Below are positions 1-7,713 of a DNA stretch of 34,328 nt, piece after piece (the stretch's first letter is position 1; each line of letters begins with the position of its first letter). The stretch is taken from positions 1-34,328 of the forward strand of contig CACZPR010000094.1 of NCBI GenBank assembly GCA_902783155.1, written 5' to 3'. Both the position numbers and the translations under genes were made by a program. The stretch comes from an uncultured Spirochaetaceae bacterium (GTDB lineage Bacteria; Spirochaetota; Spirochaetia; Treponematales; Treponemataceae). Below the pieces are notes generated by a model, which did not search any database, was not told where the DNA came from, and worked only from the letters and a program-made list of their open reading frames with translations.

Positions 1-1
1 T

Positions 2-1474
2 ATCTATCTTGACCAGGGCGAAAAGGCGTCGTCAAGGAGCGACCTCAGAAGCGCAATCTCCTCGTTCAAGGACGCAAAGACATATCCGGGGGCATCCGAA
101 AAACTTGCTTACGCACAGGCAAAGCTGGACGCTCTTGAAAATCCACCGGCAACACAGGATGCAGGCACTGGAACGACAACAAACACAGGAACAACCACAA
201 CTCCATCAACCCCGACAATCCCGAGCGACTTTGTTTTGGTCAAGGGCGACACAGTAAAGGGACCTATCTCGGAAACATTTAAAGAGCTAAGGCCATGGGG
301 CGACTATGAGAACCAAATATGTAGTTCAGGCGTGTTTGTTGAAGGACGCACGGTCAAAATCAACGACCTTTATGTATGCGACCATGAGGTGACACAGAAG
401 GAATATGAAACCTACTGCGCATACTATGGAGAGTACACACAAAGCTGGATGGTTAACGACGAAGGCGAGATAGACCCGGACACCGGAAAGCCGATGGTGT
501 TCACATACGCGCCGACAGACAAATATGGCAAGGGAGCGAACTACCCCGCCTACTATGTGAGCTGGTACGACGCAATCATATACTGCAACCTCAGGAGCAT
601 TGCGGAGGGACTCACACCATGCTACAGTGTGAACGGAAGCACGGACCCAAAGAAGTGGCCGAACGTCTCCGACCGTGGCAAGGGCAAACTGTGCTCCGAT
701 ATCAAGGGAAACAACTATTATGAGTTCGCTCATTACGACTGGAACGATGTAAGTGAAACTGAAGAATATTGGTATGACTATCCTGACGAGGCATGGCAAG
801 CCATTTCCTTCAACACATCCGCAAACGGTTACAGGCTTCCGACCGAGGCCGAATGGGAGTTCATTGCCAGCGACAGGAACCAGGGCGGCACAAAATATGC
901 AGGAAGCAGCGACATGGATGAAGTTTCATGGCACGTCGGCAACTCCGGAAAAATAAAATATAATCCGACTGAGGCGTACACATTCGAGGAATTCCTTTAT
1001 GAAAATGACATCAATTACTATACTTATGACAACAAGGAAAAGACACATGAGGTCAAAGGAAAGAAGGCCAACAAGCTTGGAATCTACGACATGTCGGGCA
1101 ACGTTTCGGAATGGTGCTGGGACTTCTACTCAACGACCTTCCAAGATCGTATCCCATATCCTGGCAACGCGGTGTCAAAGAAAATAGCCGCCACAGGTCC
1201 GGACAAGAGCATGATAAACGATGGCGCTTATGATTATGAAACGTATGAAATGATGAGGGACACTCCGCTTGTCTACAGGACACGCGTGGCCCGTGGAGGA
1301 GGAGCAATCACGGCAAAATACAACGAAGGTGGAATCCTGATGGACATGTCACCTGTCAGGAGCCGTCAGGACGGCTGTGAAAGCATCCAGGGCATGACGT
1401 GTGGTATTACCGCTGACGCACCGTTCGTGCGCAAAGCAGACCTTGGCTTCCGCGTGGTAAGAAACGCAAACTAA
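2..1474 (+). CDS. SUMF1/FGE-fold (formylglycine-generating-enzyme-like) protein, 5' end outside window
   Basis: The reading frame is open from base 2, so the gene starts upstream; 490 residues are visible. The first ~50 residues are helical and charged, followed by a Thr/Pro/Gly-rich linker (residues ~55-78), then a SUMF1/FGE-sulfatase domain. Family marks are VTQKEYETYC, VSWYDAIIYCN, GYRLPTEAEWEF, YDMSGNVSEWCWD and the terminal LGFRVVRNAN. Real formylglycine-generating enzymes carry a Cys pair just after the RGGS motif. Here the matching stretch (RGGGAITAKYNEGG) has none, so copper-dependent Cys oxidation is unlikely. The fold is often reused in treponemes as a secreted surface or ligand-binding module; that role is inference. 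A TTG at 236 could be mistaken for the start, but coding continues upstream of it. A strong terminator follows. Confidence 0.88.
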   Translation: MYLDQGEKASSRSDLRSAISSFKDAKTYPGASEKLAYAQAKLDALENPPATQDAGTGTTTNTGTTTTPSTPTIPSDFVLVKGDTVKGPISETFKELRPWGDYENQICSSGVFVEGRTVKINDLYVCDHEVTQKEYETYCAYYGEYTQSWMVNDEGEIDPDTGKPMVFTYAPTDKYGKGANYPAYYVSWYDAIIYCNLRSIAEGLTPCYSVNGSTDPKKWPNVSDRGKGKLCSDIKGNNYYEFAHYDWNDVSETEEYWYDYPDEAWQAISFNTSANGYRLPTEAEWEFIASDRNQGGTKYAGSSDMDEVSWHVGNSGKIKYNPTEAYTFEEFLYENDINYYTYDNKEKTHEVKGKKANKLGIYDMSGNVSEWCWDFYSTTFQDRIPYPGNAVSKKIAATGPDKSMINDGAYDYETYEMMRDTPLVYRTRVARGGGAITAKYNEGGILMDMSPVRSRQDGCESIQGMTCGITADAPFVRKADLGFRVVRNAN

Positions 1475-1486
1475 AAAATTCCACAA

Positions 1487-1530
1487 ACAAAAGACAGTTC
1501 GCAACACACATGCGTTCTGTCTTTTGTTTT
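1487..1530 (+). terminator. Rho-independent terminator after the SUMF1-like gene
   Basis: An 11-bp perfect stem (ACAAAAGACAG at 1487-1497 with CTGTCTTTTGT at 1517-1527) carries an inner CGCA/TGCG extension and is followed by a short T run. It begins 12 bases after the stop codon and separates the gene from the PUR-domain gene. Confidence 0.8.
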
Positions 1531-1572
1531 CCAAATTATGGCCACATAAAAAAAAACACATATAAAAACCTC

Positions 1573-1601
1573 TTGATTAAAAAAAATAAAACCTGTATAG
1601 T
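1573..1601 (+). promoter_or_regulatory. Sigma70-type promoter of the PUR-domain gene
   Basis: TTGATT (1573-1578), a 17-bp A-rich spacer and TATAGT (1596-1601). The predicted start near 1608 gives a leader of about 65 bases. The rest of the 1475-1674 gap holds only the terminator and the leader hairpin. Confidence 0.7.
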
Positions 1602-1623
1602 CCTATCATAAGTTTTAGTTCAG

Positions 1624-1640
1624 CCCCCGGACCATGGGGG
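1624..1640 (+). promoter_or_regulatory. GC-rich hairpin in the leader of the PUR-domain mRNA
   Basis: CCCCC (1624-1628) pairs with GGGGG (1636-1640) around a 7-base loop in an otherwise AT-rich leader, ~35 bases upstream of the ATG and not followed by a T tract. It is therefore not a terminator. It may be a site for post-transcriptional control, because the Borrelia relative BpuR binds its own mRNA. Confidence 0.45.
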
Positions 1641-1674
1641 ATTTAATCCACACACATTGCCAAGGAAGGAAAAG

Positions 1675-2172
1675 ATGGGAAAATTCGATGACAACTTTGA
1701 GGAGAGAGAGCGCAAGGAGCCTGTAAAAATTCGTGGCGAGCTTTTCACAACACAGGTGACACTCGACAACAGGTCGTATTTTTTCAACGTAAAGGAAAAC
1801 CGCAACAAGGACGTGTTCCTGCAGATTGTTGAAAGCAAACCAGCCGACCAGGGTGGCGAAGGCGAAAGACGTGCAATCGTTATTTTTGCCGACACAATGA
1901 GAGACTTTTTGAGGGGACTGGACCACTCTCTCAGCTTCATCGACAAGGAGCAGAAGGAAAGAAGCAAGCTCCGTGCAGAAAAAAGAGCCGAGCGCGAAGC
2001 AAAATACGGACATGCCGACCCGGAAAAATCATTTTCCGATGAAAAATCCGGTGCAAAGAAAATCTACCGCCGCAAAGGTGAAAGCCGTCTGGTCGCATCA
2101 AAGCGTGAGGAAAAGGCAAGAGTCCACGTAGTCTCAAAACGCACAAACAGCGACGAGTCGGAAGAGTTCTAA
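1675..2172 (+). CDS. PUR-domain DNA/RNA-binding protein (BpuR / DUF3276 family)
   Basis: 165 residues. The N-terminal ~85 residues (IRGELFTTQVTLDNRSYFF, then VFLQIVES and IVIFADTMRDFLRGL) match the single PUR repeat of spirochaete and Bacteroidetes proteins related to eukaryotic Pur-alpha, which bind single-stranded DNA and RNA as dimers. In Borrelia burgdorferi the relative BpuR is a regulator that also represses its own translation. The C-terminal half is a highly charged Lys/Arg/Glu tail (residues ~97-165), longer than a minimal PUR protein and probably disordered and nucleic-acid-contacting. The ATG at 1675 is chosen because AGGAAGGA lies 4-9 bases upstream; a TTG at 1657 is in frame but has no ribosome-binding site. 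The gene is monocistronic and converges on rnhB with only 21 bases between the stops. Confidence 0.88.
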   Translation: MGKFDDNFEERERKEPVKIRGELFTTQVTLDNRSYFFNVKENRNKDVFLQIVESKPADQGGEGERRAIVIFADTMRDFLRGLDHSLSFIDKEQKERSKLRAEKRAEREAKYGHADPEKSFSDEKSGAKKIYRRKGESRLVASKREEKARVHVVSKRTNSDESEEF

Positions 2173-2193
2173 AATCTACTGAAGATTAGTCCA

Positions 2194-2811
2194 CTAGTAG
2201 GTAAAGGTCAGCCGCTGGATTGGGGACGGTCCCAGTTCACGGCAGATTTTTCGGTGGGCCTCCGTCGGGTAGCCCTTGTGCTTTGCGTAACCATACTGCG
2301 GGTACTGTGCGTCATACTCCACCATAATCCGGTCCCTCGCAACCTTGGCAATTATGCTTGCCGCCATCACGGAAGGATATTTCGCATCAGCCTTGACCTC
2401 GCAGCGAATGTCGCAGTCAATCTCCGGACACTTGTTTCCATCGGTAATCGCGGAAATTGTTCTGGAATCTGGAACGGGAAGACCGTTTTTTTCACACCAG
2501 GACGGGAGTTTTTTCAGCATGTCCTCAAAAGCAAGAGACATGGCCTTCATGCTCGCCTGCAGTATGTTGATTCTGTCAATCTCCTTGTGGTCAACAATGC
2601 CAAGCCCCCAGCATCCCATTTCCTTTATGACAGGCTCCACCTTCTCACGTTTTTTTTCCGAAAGTTTTTTGCTGTCGTTCAAAAGCCCCACAGGAAAATC
2701 TGGTGGCAAAATCACACATCCGGCAGTGACAGGACCCGCAAGTGGACCACGCCCCGCCTCATCAAGACCTGCTACAAAGACAAAATCACCCGGCACATCC
2801 TGCTGCATCAT
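2194..2811 (-). CDS. rnhB: Ribonuclease HII
   Basis: 205 residues, normal length for RNase HII, which cleaves the RNA strand of RNA-DNA hybrids and single misincorporated ribonucleotides in DNA. The signature LDEAGRGPLAGPV is at residues 16-28. The catalytic acidic set is visible: D17, E18, D124 (ITDGNK) and D142 (ADAKYPSVMAASIIAKVARD). The start codon overlaps the stop of the phosphoribosyltransferase gene (ATGA), with GGAG just upstream, indicating translational coupling. A second ATG follows at once, so residue 1 or 2 may be the true start. It is the last gene of the long minus-strand cluster. No strong terminator follows, only a weak 5-bp hairpin at 2173-2187 between the convergent genes. 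Confidence 0.95.
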   Translation of the reverse strand: MMQQDVPGDFVFVAGLDEAGRGPLAGPVTAGCVILPPDFPVGLLNDSKKLSEKKREKVEPVIKEMGCWGLGIVDHKEIDRINILQASMKAMSLAFEDMLKKLPSWCEKNGLPVPDSRTISAITDGNKCPEIDCDIRCEVKADAKYPSVMAASIIAKVARDRIMVEYDAQYPQYGYAKHKGYPTEAHRKICRELGPSPIQRLTFTY

Positions 2812-3425
2812 TTGTCTCCGTTGTTTTTGAAGATTGGCTCAAGAACCGGCCTCAGTTCTGGATATGGCTTGTAGAAATTTTCCTCCAGCTCCACCTGGGT
2901 AAGACCGACAAGCTCGTGACTGTTGTAGTTAATCCACGGATTTTCGGCAGGATTGTCCACAACAAATTTTCTGCACCAGTAGTCCGGCTGGATTGGCATC
3001 TGCTGTCTGTCCGTGTAGATTTTGTAGTCGTGGACCACAACCTTTATGTTCTCGCGCGGCACTCCCTTTTCCAAAAAGATTCCGACCAGATAGTTCAGTG
3101 TGCGCCCCGAATCATAGATGTCATCCACCAGCATGATTTTGTCGCCCAGACGGAGATAGTCCGGAGAATATGTCCATCCATCAACACGAACCGCTGACTG
3201 CTGCTTAACATCACTGTAGCTTCTTGCAACGACCGCCGCATACAAAACAGGCTTGTGGTTTTTCAACGCGACCTTGTAGTATTCGCTGATTATGTTCGCC
3301 ATGTAAGCACCGCCACGCAGGGAAGCATAAATCACATCGGGAACAAAACCGTCCTCCTGGTAAATCTTGTGCGCAAGTTTAAGACCGTCGTTTCTTACAA
3401 CATCGTAGGGCAAAAATTCTTTCAT
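2808..3425 (-). CDS. Phosphoribosyltransferase family protein (purine PRTase-like)
   Basis: 205 residues. The PRPP-binding loop is clear: IMLVDDIYDSGRTL at residues 97-110, with the paired Asp and the S/T-G-x-T end. An upstream DVIYASLRGGAYMAN segment matches the pyrophosphate-contacting loop of hypoxanthine/xanthine-guanine PRTases. This points to purine salvage (base + PRPP to nucleotide), but the base specificity cannot be read from the sequence. The ATG at 3425 is preceded by GGAGGA at a 7-base spacing, and that ribosome-binding site lies inside the clpC 3' end. The clpC stop and this ATG are one base apart, so coupling is likely. An in-frame start further upstream would run well into clpC and is not needed. 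Confidence 0.85.
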   Translation of the reverse strand: MKEFLPYDVVRNDGLKLAHKIYQEDGFVPDVIYASLRGGAYMANIISEYYKVALKNHKPVLYAAVVARSYSDVKQQSAVRVDGWTYSPDYLRLGDKIMLVDDIYDSGRTLNYLVGIFLEKGVPRENIKVVVHDYKIYTDRQQMPIQPDYWCRKFVVDNPAENPWINYNSHELVGLTQVELEENFYKPYPELRPVLEPIFKNNGDK

Positions 3426-3426
3426 A

Positions 3427-5991
3427 TCATATTCCTCCTGCGTTTTCTTCAGCCAGAACGCTGTCAACATTCTGTCCCTGCATCTCATTTGGTGCGGGAA
3501 GTCTCTTTCGGTTTCTCTTGAATGACACCTTCAGTTTTTCACCGTCGGAGTCAATCACTATGCAACTGGAGTCGCCACGTTTTCCGCTCAAAAGCAGAGT
3601 GGCAATCTCGTCCTCAATCTGGCTCTGAATCAGACGGCGCATTGGACGCGCACCCATTGAAGGATCGTATCCGTTTTCGACCATGTATTCACGTGCCTTT
3701 GATTTCAAATCAACAGATATTCCCTGCTCAAGCAGACGAGACTCAAGCTCCCCAATCTGGATATCAACAATGTCCGAAAGCAGGTCCTTTGTCAGCGCAT
3801 GGAAAACAATTATGTCGTCAAGGCGGTTCAAAAGTTCCGGTGACATAATCCTTTTCAGTTCCTCCATCGCATCGGCCTTCATTGATTCATAGGGAACAAG
3901 TCCCGCATCGGCAACAGAAAACCCAACGTGGGATTCCGCTGTGATTCTGCTTGAACCTGCATTGCTCGTGAAGATTACGACCGTGTTTTTGAAATCAACA
4001 ACATGGCCCTGTCCGTCGGTAAGCTCGCCCTCCTCCAAAATCTGCAGCATAAGATTGTAGATTGTCGGATTCGCCTTCTCGATTTCATCAAAAAGAACAA
4101 CCGAGTACGGATGCTCCAGAACTTTTTTTGTCAGCTTTCCACCGTCCTCGTAGCCAATGTATCCCGGTGTAGCACCAGTCAGTCCCGAAGCCGCAAGATT
4201 GTCGCTGAATTCGCTCATGTTGAATTTCAAAAGAGCGTCGCTGGTTCCGAACAAAAATTTTGCAAGCGATTTTGCAAGCTGGGTCTTTCCAACACCGGTC
4301 GGTCCAAGGAAAAAGAATGAACCAATCGGTCGCCTTGTTGATGAAACCCCGACCCTGTGGCGACGTACAGCAGAACTGATTGACGCAATGGCCTCGTCCT
4401 GTCCAACAACTTCCTTTCTCAGAACGGATTCCATGTTCACAAGTTTCTGGCTCTCACCGCTGTCCAGACGTTCCGCCGGGATTCCAGTCATGGAGCTGAT
4501 TACAGACAGAACATCATCGACGGTGACTTTTCTTGCGTTCGCATTTTCGTTTGCCTTCCAGTTTGCCTTAAGCTCGTCAAGTTCACGGCGAAGCGATGTC
4601 ACCCTGTCACGGACCAGTGCCGCCTTTTCATAATCCTGTGCCTCGACAAGACTGCGCTTCTGGTTTGAAAGCTCCTCAATGGTGGCCTCGATTTTATCAA
4701 GCTCGGGAGGTCTTACTTCCTCCTGTATTTTTTTTGACGCACCGGTTTCATCAAGAATGTCGATTGCCTTGTCCGGGAGGCATCTGTCGTTTATATATCT
4801 GCGGCTGCACTTTACAATGGCCTGGACAACTTCCCTGCTGTAGACAACGTGATGGAAATTTTCGTACTTCTGCTTCATCTCCATTATCATGTCAACGGTG
4901 TCCTCGTCGTTCGGTTCCTCTATGGTGATTTTCTGGAAACGTCTTGCAAGTGCGGCATCCTTTTCAAAACGGTTGCGGAATTCCCTGACGGTTGTTGCTC
5001 CAATGACCTGGACATCTCCACGTCCGAGAGCGGGCTTCAACATATTGCTGGCCTCCATGCTGCCCTCTGGACCGCCCGCGCCAATAAGCGTGTGGATTTC
5101 ATCAATGAAAAGGATTATGCTTTTGTTTTCAGTCGCCTCACGCATCACACGTTTCATGCGCTCCTCGAACTCACCACGGTATTTTGTTCCGGCAATCATC
5201 GCGGCCAAATCAAGAAGTATAATCCGCTTTTTGATTAGTCCCTGCGGAACATTTCCCTTCGCAATTCTCTGTGCAAGTCCCTCGACAATTGCTGTTTTTC
5301 CAACTCCCGGCTCCCCGACAAGCACCGGATTATTTTTTTTGCGGCGGCTCAAAGTCAAAACCAAACGCTGGATTTCATTGTCGCGTCCAATAACAGGGTC
5401 AAGTTCCCCATTTTTTGCCGCAAGATTAAGGTCACGCCCGAACTGCTCAAGGATTGAATTTCCATGCTTGCCGTTTTCGGACCTTGGTTCACCGGAAGTC
5501 CACGCGGGTTCATTCTCCGACTCACCTGCCATGCTTGAGATTGACGACGGAAGTTTCAGCTCCACCTCCCTCACGTACTGCCTTGCCTGGTCCAGCGAGA
5601 TTCCCGCCTTTATAAAAAAGTTTTGAAGAAGGGACCTCTCCTCCCTGAGTGCCGCAAGAAAAATGTGTTCCGTTCCAATATAGTCCCGCTGCAAAATCTT
5701 TGCCTCAACAGCGGCAACGTCAAGTATGTTCCTCAAACGGATTGACTGGGGAAGAGTCTCCAAATCAATGTTCGGAAGTCTGGACGGCATACTCTGCTCG
5801 ATTGTGGTCTGGAGCATCAGGACGTTTATCTTCATCGCCTTCAGCGCAACATACCCAAGTCCGTCCGCAGATTTCAGCAAAGCCAGAAGCACGTGCTCCA
5901 CCTCAAGGACCTTGCTTCCCAAATTATAAGCCTCCTCCGGCGCAAGAACGTTCAGAAGACGCTGCACCCTGGGCGATAAAACTCTTGCCAT
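3427..5991 (-). CDS. clpC: ClpC-type AAA+ unfoldase of the ClpCP protease
   Basis: 854 residues. Domain order: two Clp N-terminal repeats (residues ~1-145), AAA1 with Walker A GEPGVGKT (226-233) and Walker B ILFIDEIH, a middle domain with a UVR-like helix (~430-480), then AAA2 with Walker A GPTGVGKT (563-570). A VGF tripeptide after SSRITAESH is the expected ClpP-docking loop, so the partner should be ClpP, encoded elsewhere. The glutamates of the two N-domain motifs (E32 in VEH, E108 in GTEH) correspond to those that help dock phosphoarginine in B. subtilis ClpC. The start at 5991 follows TAAGGAG, which overlaps the stop of the McsB homologue. The gene order mcsA-mcsB-clpC is that of Firmicutes, but no ctsR repressor gene is present. 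C-terminal residues ~815-854 are basic and variable. Confidence 0.95.
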   Translation of the reverse strand: MARVLSPRVQRLLNVLAPEEAYNLGSKVLEVEHVLLALLKSADGLGYVALKAMKINVLMLQTTIEQSMPSRLPNIDLETLPQSIRLRNILDVAAVEAKILQRDYIGTEHIFLAALREERSLLQNFFIKAGISLDQARQYVREVELKLPSSISSMAGESENEPAWTSGEPRSENGKHGNSILEQFGRDLNLAAKNGELDPVIGRDNEIQRLVLTLSRRKKNNPVLVGEPGVGKTAIVEGLAQRIAKGNVPQGLIKKRIILLDLAAMIAGTKYRGEFEERMKRVMREATENKSIILFIDEIHTLIGAGGPEGSMEASNMLKPALGRGDVQVIGATTVREFRNRFEKDAALARRFQKITIEEPNDEDTVDMIMEMKQKYENFHHVVYSREVVQAIVKCSRRYINDRCLPDKAIDILDETGASKKIQEEVRPPELDKIEATIEELSNQKRSLVEAQDYEKAALVRDRVTSLRRELDELKANWKANENANARKVTVDDVLSVISSMTGIPAERLDSGESQKLVNMESVLRKEVVGQDEAIASISSAVRRHRVGVSSTRRPIGSFFFLGPTGVGKTQLAKSLAKFLFGTSDALLKFNMSEFSDNLAASGLTGATPGYIGYEDGGKLTKKVLEHPYSVVLFDEIEKANPTIYNLMLQILEEGELTDGQGHVVDFKNTVVIFTSNAGSSRITAESHVGFSVADAGLVPYESMKADAMEELKRIMSPELLNRLDDIIVFHALTKDLLSDIVDIQIGELESRLLEQGISVDLKSKAREYMVENGYDPSMGARPMRRLIQSQIEDEIATLLLSGKRGDSSCIVIDSDGEKLKVSFKRNRKRLPAPNEMQGQNVDSVLAEENAGGI

Positions 5992-6000
5992 GACTACTCC

Positions 6001-7125
6001 TTAAGTCGAAACCTTGATATTCTCAAAGGCTTCCTGGATAATGACGGCCCTAAGCCGCTCAATCTTCTTTTGGGAATCATTTTTTATATCTTTTTCAAAA
6101 GCAAAATTTCCATTCTTAAGCACATACTCCAGATGTCCCTCCTGGATTCGATACAGAAGCGCCCTCATTGTTGTGTCGTCCACACCCTCCAGAACACCGG
6201 TATCAAGTCCCCACTTTGCACCGCTAACAAGAACGATTGCCTCGCGCAGATTTATAAAAACAGAAGAACGTGCAAGAGACACCGAGCGGAAAGCCACATT
6301 GCGCACGGACGAGTCCATGTTTTTTTTGCACTCCTCACGTGCAGAACGCTCCATGTCCCTGAATTTTGTCGCAACGGAAACAATGTTCGCCATCTGGTCA
6401 AACTCTGTCCCGGAAAGACTGTTGGCCGTCTTCAAATCATAGAAAGAACCTAGGGAGCCAACGTTCACGCCAAATCCACCGACAACATCCGCCCCACCGG
6501 AACCGAACGATGCAGAAAACGAAAGTCCGCTGTCATTGTAGTGTGCCGCGAGCGACGGTATTTTTCCAAGAAACGTCAATGAAGGAAGATGCATCCTCAC
6601 GCAGAATTTTATTCCGCTACCGGCCTCGTCAACAATGGAAGTCAGATAGCCAAAATCATAGCTGGCCGCGAACTGCAATTTTGTCTGCAATCCCCTGTCA
6701 ACCGTTCCTGCCAATGTCATGGGGCTGTTAAAATCAAAGCCCGGAGCGAAAGAGCTTATGCGAACGTGGTCGGTAACATTCACCGAGCATGTCACTTTTC
6801 CGTCGGTCCTGACTATTACCCCGGATTTTTTTTCCGACGCGGACTCCTCCAGAATCTCCCTCTCGCACAGAATCTTTGCACCAAGAGGGTCCAGACGGTT
6901 CACCGAGATTGCCTGGTAGTTTTCCCCATCCGGCAGACTGTTGAACGCATCAAAAACAAGGGACTGAATCCTTTCGCTGTCGGTCCCCCGGAGCTGTGAT
7001 GGAAAAGGAAAGTTCGCAAGATTTCTGGCAAGGCACACCGTCGATGACAAAAAAACGTCCGAATCAGTACCGTCGTATGCGTACCAAGCGTCACCACCGA
7101 CCGTGGCGGAAGAGCTTTTCACCAT
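6001..7125 (-). CDS. McsB homologue with degenerate active site (probable pseudo-arginine kinase)
   Basis: 374 residues, full McsB length, recognisable from LARNLANFPFP (32-42), TDHVRI (118-123), FGYLTS (158-163), MHLP (178-181) and its place between mcsA and clpC. McsB phosphorylates arginines on proteins to mark them for ClpC. Catalytic positions of the phosphagen-kinase fold are lost. SSRxR reads SSTVC (27-31), losing both nucleotide-phosphate arginines. NEEDHxR reads NVTDHVR (116-122), losing the catalytic Glu. CPTNxGTGxR reads IVDEAGSGIK (164-173), losing the Cys and Arg. VRGTYGE reads FSASFGS (203-209), losing Arg and Glu. The frame is intact, the start overlaps the mcsA stop (TGATG), and codon use resembles its neighbours, so it does not look like a decaying pseudogene. 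A non-kinase adaptor role for ClpC or McsA is inference. Confidence 0.85.
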   Translation of the reverse strand: MVKSSSATVGGDAWYAYDGTDSDVFLSSTVCLARNLANFPFPSQLRGTDSERIQSLVFDAFNSLPDGENYQAISVNRLDPLGAKILCEREILEESASEKKSGVIVRTDGKVTCSVNVTDHVRISSFAPGFDFNSPMTLAGTVDRGLQTKLQFAASYDFGYLTSIVDEAGSGIKFCVRMHLPSLTFLGKIPSLAAHYNDSGLSFSASFGSGGADVVGGFGVNVGSLGSFYDLKTANSLSGTEFDQMANIVSVATKFRDMERSAREECKKNMDSSVRNVAFRSVSLARSSVFINLREAIVLVSGAKWGLDTGVLEGVDDTTMRALLYRIQEGHLEYVLKNGNFAFEKDIKNDSQKKIERLRAVIIQEAFENIKVST

Positions 7126-7661
7126 CAGCGTGCGTCCTCCATGCCAGAGTCGTCTCCGGATGACACGGCGGATTTCTCCAGTGCCTTAAGATAGTCGCGG
7201 TACATGGCGGCCTTCTCGTAATCCTCGGTGGCTATGGCCTTTTCAAGTTTGTCCTGCAAAACCATGCGGTCGTTCAAAACCGAATGTACGGTTGAAAGAC
7301 GCTCCGGAAGTGAACCTGTATAGTTTCCGGTGATTCCACGCCGCTCCAGATATTTTCTGATGTCCGTCTTGAAAATGGCATAACATTCCGGGCATCCAAC
7401 TTTTCCGGTCCTTTTTACCTCGGCGACAGCGGTTCCGCATACCGGGCAGACACGCGAGTTTTTAGCCTGAACCACCTTGCTGTTGGCCGCAAGTTCCTTG
7501 AACAGCTCCCCAAGCGATGACTCTATGTTTCTTGGATCTGTGCTGATTCTACGCTGGACCGCGCACTGGATGCACAGATTTATCTTTCTTTTTCTACCTG
7601 TACTGCTGGTCTGCTCCATAAAGATTGCAGCCTGGTGTTCATGGCATAAATCGCATAGCAT
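7125..7661 (-). CDS. mcsA: McsA-like zinc-finger/UVR-domain protein, ClpC partner
   Basis: 178 residues. Two treble-clef-like zinc sites are visible: C3/C6 with C30/C33, and C72/C75 with C90/C93. The C-terminus carries a UVR helix pair (LQDKLEKAIATEDYEKAAMYRDYLKALE, ~135-162) like that in ClpC's middle domain and UvrB. In Bacillus, McsA activates the McsB kinase and acts in ClpC-dependent quality control. The start MLCDLC is chosen at 7661 because McsA proteins begin with the first CxxC and a GAGG lies 9 bases upstream; longer in-frame starts run into lolE and lack a ribosome-binding site. A 52-base gap separates it from lolE, with no clear promoter or CtsR-type operator seen. This is the largest spacing in this gene run from lolC down to rnhB. 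Confidence 0.9.
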   Translation of the reverse strand: MLCDLCHEHQAAIFMEQTSSTGRKRKINLCIQCAVQRRISTDPRNIESSLGELFKELAANSKVVQAKNSRVCPVCGTAVAEVKRTGKVGCPECYAIFKTDIRKYLERRGITGNYTGSLPERLSTVHSVLNDRMVLQDKLEKAIATEDYEKAAMYRDYLKALEKSAVSSGDDSGMEDAR

Positions 7662-7713
7662 ACACAAAAACCTCATAAAATTTTTGACGGACAAAGCCCG
7701 CCAATCAGCTGGA

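Noticed and set aside
2-1474. Active formylglycine-generating enzyme (sulfatase maturation)
   Set aside because: The copper-binding Cys pair after RGG is absent, and no sulfatase gene is nearby.
4889-5626. Plus-strand open frame of 245 codons opposite clpC
   Set aside because: It is the antisense of highly conserved ClpC motifs, with biased Ser/Arg/Pro composition and no ribosome-binding site or family features.
6001-7125. McsB homologue as a decaying pseudogene
   Set aside because: The frame is intact at full family length, start and stop are coupled to neighbours, and structural motifs remain while catalytic ones have changed; selective loss fits a repurposed protein better.
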